A stretch of DNA of 64,000 nucleotides. It comes from Paraburkholderia phytofirmans PsJN. Lineage in GTDB: Bacteria > Pseudomonadota > Gammaproteobacteria > Burkholderiales > Burkholderiaceae. The notes beneath the pieces are model-generated. The model saw only the letters and a list, made by a program, of their open reading frames with translations. It was not told the origin of the DNA and searched no databases. A program made the position numbers and the translations under genes. The stretch spans positions 3,410,001 through 3,474,000 of the forward strand of contig NC_010676.1 in assembly GCF_000020125.1 (NCBI RefSeq), in the 5' to 3' direction. Numbering within the stretch: the first letter of the stretch is position 1; the number at the start of each line of letters is the position of its first letter. Shown one piece after another: positions 61,859 through 64,000 of the stretch.

Positions 61859-62713
61859 TCAACCCGCGCCTTCCGGAAAATCCGCGCCCACGGTGGTGGC
61901 TTCCCACGCGTCGAAATCGCCGCGCATGAAGTCCAGCTTCTTACGCGCCAGTTCAAGCGCCATCTTGCCGAGCAGCAGGCGCAGCGGCGGCGTGTCCGAC
62001 AGCGCGGCGTCGATAATGGCCTGCGCGGCTCGTACCGGGTCGCCCGCCTGCTTGCCGCTGCGCGCCTCGGTCTGCTTGCGGCGCTCACCGGCCGTGGCCG
62101 CGTAGTCGTCGATTACCGTGGCCGATTGTTTGATCGACGGACCCGCCCAGTTCGTGCGGAACGGCCCTGGTTCGACGATCAGCACGTCGATGCCGAGCGG
62201 TTTCACCTCAGCTGCCAGCGATTCGGATAGACCTTCCACCGCGTATTTGGTGGCGTGGTAATAGCCGGTCGCCGCGAAACTCGCAATGCCGCCGATCGAC
62301 GAAACGTTGACGATCAAACCGCTATGCTGCTCGCGCATGATCGGCAAGACCGCCTTCGTGATATCGATCAGGCCGAACACATTGGTTTCGAACATGGCGC
62401 GGACTTCTTCGTCCTCGCCTTCCTCGATCGCCGCAAGATAGCCATAACCCGCATTGTTGACGAGCGCGTCGATGCGGCCGAAACGCTGCTTTGCTTGCGT
62501 CACCACGTCGTTGATCTGCTTGGGGTTCGTCACGTCGAGTGGCAGAACCAGTGCGCGATCGCCGTGCGCTTCGGCGATATCTTTCACTTTCGATGGATCG
62601 CGTGCGGTGACCACCGCGCGCCAGCCGCGCTCGAGCACCAGCTTTGCCAATTCGCGGCCAAAGCCGGTGGAACATCCTGTGATCAGCCAGACGGGATTGT
62701 CTCGATTCATCAT
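61859..62713 (-). CDS. SDR family oxidoreductase
   Basis: A 284-aa classical SDR. The cofactor motif TGCSTGFG is at about 13-20, NNAG at about 85-88 and the active site at S...YYHATK (Tyr-x3-Lys intact). The C-terminal part resembles retinol/estradiol-type bacterial SDRs. It is isolated upstream of the lysR gene on the same strand, about 180 bp away. The substrate is unknown. Confidence 0.92.
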   Translation of the reverse strand: MMNRDNPVWLITGCSTGFGRELAKLVLERGWRAVVTARDPSKVKDIAEAHGDRALVLPLDVTNPKQINDVVTQAKQRFGRIDALVNNAGYGYLAAIEEGEDEEVRAMFETNVFGLIDITKAVLPIMREQHSGLIVNVSSIGGIASFAATGYYHATKYAVEGLSESLAAEVKPLGIDVLIVEPGPFRTNWAGPSIKQSATVIDDYAATAGERRKQTEARSGKQAGDPVRAAQAIIDAALSDTPPLRLLLGKMALELARKKLDFMRGDFDAWEATTVGADFPEGAG

Positions 62714-62889
62714 TTGGGAAACTCCTGTTGATGGTCTACGACATGTGAAAACTCATGCGGCGCGAAGGCGCTGTGCGCGGTTCGCGTCCGCAATCGGTGT
62801 GCTGCTGTGCTTAGCTTGAAGCGTGCCCGGACTTTTCGGTGGTGGATGCCGGCAATGGCTGGCGCGCGTTGATTCGCGAACAAAAGCCG

Positions 62890-63819
62890 TCACTGCTGCT
62901 TGCGTCCGGTGTGGGATTTCAATTGTAGCCGCAGCGCGGCGGCTTCGCTTTGCAGCGCTCCAACGAACTCGCCAGCCAGCGGGTGCCCCGGACGATGCTC
63001 CGGTTGAATCACACTCACGCGAAACGGCAGCGATACGGCGAGCGGCCGGATATGCAGATGGCGTCCCACGAAATCGAGCGCTGTCAGCGGATTGACGATC
63101 GCGAGGCCAAGCCCTTGCCGTACGAAGCTGCACACGGACACCGCGGTAGGCGTTTCGACGATCTGGCGGCGCGCGATTCCCGCTTGCGCGAAGGTCTCGT
63201 CGATCTGAATGCGGTATGGATCGTTCGACGACAGGCTGATGAACGGTTGATTGGCGAAATCCTTCAGTGCGATCACACGCTTGCCGAGCAATGGATGGCC
63301 GTCGGGCAGCACGCACACTTCATCCACTTCGAGCAACGGCGTCAGACGCGTACCCGCCGGCGGTGCGCCGTGTTCGGCGAGGCCGAGGTCGTAGCGCTGG
63401 GCGGTCAGCCATTCCTCCAGAAACGGCGACTCCTGCGTCGCGATCGACAGACTCGCGCCCGGTTGCGAGTCGTGAAAGCGCTTCGCCGCGCCCGGCAAGA
63501 TCGAATGTGAAAACGCGGGTAACGCGATGACGGAAAGCTGGCCGCCCTGGAATTCGCGCAGACTCGCGGCGGTAGACGCCACGCGTTCGAGCCCGACATA
63601 CGCGCGCTTGATCTCGTCGAACAAGATGAGCGCGGACAGCGTGGGACGCAGCCGGCCATTCGTGCGTTCGAACAGGGCAAAGCCGATGCTCTGCTCCATG
63701 CGCGCCAGTTCGCGGCTGACCGTGGGCTGCGAGGTGAACAGCAGTTCGGCCGCTTTGGTGACGCTGCCCGCGGTCATCAATGCGCGGAAGACTTCGATAT
63801 GCCGATGCGTGAGCGCCAT
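62890..63819 (-). CDS. lysR: LysR-type regulator, probably of lysA
   Basis: A 309-aa LysR family regulator. The winged helix lies at residues 3-60 (HIEVFRALMTAGSVTKAAELLFTSQPTVSREL, counted in shorter segments). The effector domain follows to about 290. It is divergent from a lysA-like start, the classical arrangement in which LysR activates lysA in response to diaminopimelate. The sequence start fits MALTHRHIEVF as in LysR proper. The name is a position-based inference of good likelihood. Confidence 0.87.
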   Translation of the reverse strand: MALTHRHIEVFRALMTAGSVTKAAELLFTSQPTVSRELARMEQSIGFALFERTNGRLRPTLSALILFDEIKRAYVGLERVASTAASLREFQGGQLSVIALPAFSHSILPGAAKRFHDSQPGASLSIATQESPFLEEWLTAQRYDLGLAEHGAPPAGTRLTPLLEVDEVCVLPDGHPLLGKRVIALKDFANQPFISLSSNDPYRIQIDETFAQAGIARRQIVETPTAVSVCSFVRQGLGLAIVNPLTALDFVGRHLHIRPLAVSLPFRVSVIQPEHRPGHPLAGEFVGALQSEAAALRLQLKSHTGRKQQ

Positions 63820-63855
63820 GATTGCGTATATCAGGAATGAATGGACGTGCCAAGA

Positions 63856-63918
63856 ATTGGTATTTTACTGAATGACGCGTTTTCAGCATCATGTCGCTCA
63901 TACCAATGCTTCGACATG
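63856..63918. promoter_or_regulatory. LysR-type inverted repeats in the lysR/lysA control region
   Basis: Two dyads lie in the divergent gap. ATTGGTAT (63856-63863) pairs with ATACCAAT (63900-63907). CATGTCG (63890-63896) pairs with CGACATG (63912-63918), with 15 bp between arms. The latter spacing suits a LysR dimer. Confidence 0.5.
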
Positions 63919-63936
63919 AAAAGAGACGGGACCGTG

Positions 63937-64000
63937 ATGCCATTCAATCCGCAACAACTCGTCGAACTCGCTCACGAGCACGGCACGCCGCTGTGGGTCT
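63937..64000 (+). CDS. lysA: Diaminopimelate decarboxylase start (truncated by window end)
   Basis: Only the first 21 codons are visible: MPFNPQQLVELAHEHGTPLW, with the HGTPLW segment typical of the N-terminus of LysA (diaminopimelate to lysine). Position next to a divergent lysR supports the call. A GACGGGA site lies upstream, and a GTG at 63934 is a less likely start. Confidence 0.75.
   Translation, partial: MPFNPQQLVELAHEHGTPLWV

Noticed and set aside
1..64000. tRNA, rRNA and CRISPR arrays
   Set aside because: Read through by eye on both strands; no cloverleaf with CCA context, rRNA-like segment or spaced repeat array was recognised. A covariance search would be needed to exclude small RNAs.

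Overview
The window is high-GC, densely coded DNA typical of Burkholderia sensu lato (most like Paraburkholderia or Caballeronia). The evidence is a bacterial hopanoid gene set, paired IclR regulators, an OmpC-type porin, a Rhs toxin locus and short-spaced, translationally coupled operons. The genus is inferred from gene content and codon style; there is no rRNA marker. No tRNA, rRNA, CRISPR array or intact prophage was found.

Region 1 (1-14000) is a hopanoid locus. It holds the end of squalene-hopene cyclase (shc) with hpnG, then an acyl-CoA thioesterase, a convergent mlaA-hpnN pair, divergent hpnM, an ispH-hpnH operon, a hpnC-hpnB operon and hpnA. Together these cover precursor supply (IspH), squalene-type synthesis (HpnC), cyclisation (Shc), side-chain attachment and trimming (HpnH, HpnG), sugar-type decoration (HpnB, HpnA) and envelope transport (HpnN, HpnM, MlaA). 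hpnD and hpnE are not seen and may lie upstream of the window.

Region 2 (14000-26100) is a mix of housekeeping and accessory genes: EgtD, a RarD-like transporter, an Mpo1-like membrane protein, a Crp/Fnr regulator, a methyltransferase-glycosyltransferase fusion, a secreted nuclease, a DUF4410 protein, an AcpA-like phosphoesterase and several small hypotheticals.

Region 3 (26110-42175) is the most interesting part. It has an IclR regulator, a porin, and a divergent run of 14 same-strand genes. They encode a three-part Rieske oxygenase (ferredoxin, oxygenase, reductase), an extradiol dioxygenase with all three iron ligands, an alpha/beta hydrolase, two SDRs (one lacking the catalytic Tyr and Lys), a cupin, a ThDP enzyme, an aspartate-dehydrogenase-like protein, an aldehyde dehydrogenase, a second IclR and an MFS importer, ending in a strong terminator. 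An 18-bp motif recurs at the porin promoter (two copies) and the operon promoter (one near-palindromic copy), which suggests shared control of uptake and catabolism. The substrate cannot be read from the sequence; a ring compound, possibly containing nitrogen, is likely.

Region 4 (42290-50100) has a secreted Rhs protein with a short C-terminal toxin-like tail, a candidate immunity gene and a solitary IS3-type terminus. It is followed by an hscC Hsp70 gene with a membrane J-domain partner.

Region 5 (50300-64000) contains a GNAT enzyme, an NTF2-like/FAD oxidase pair, a DUF3562 protein, a DMT transporter with a histidine-rich tail, a lipocalin-DUF1295-cyclopropane synthase operon, cytochrome b561, a processive-type glycosyltransferase, a second Rieske oxygenase, a tiny membrane protein, a rubredoxin fusion and an SDR. 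It ends with a divergent lysR/lysA pair that is cut by the window edge.
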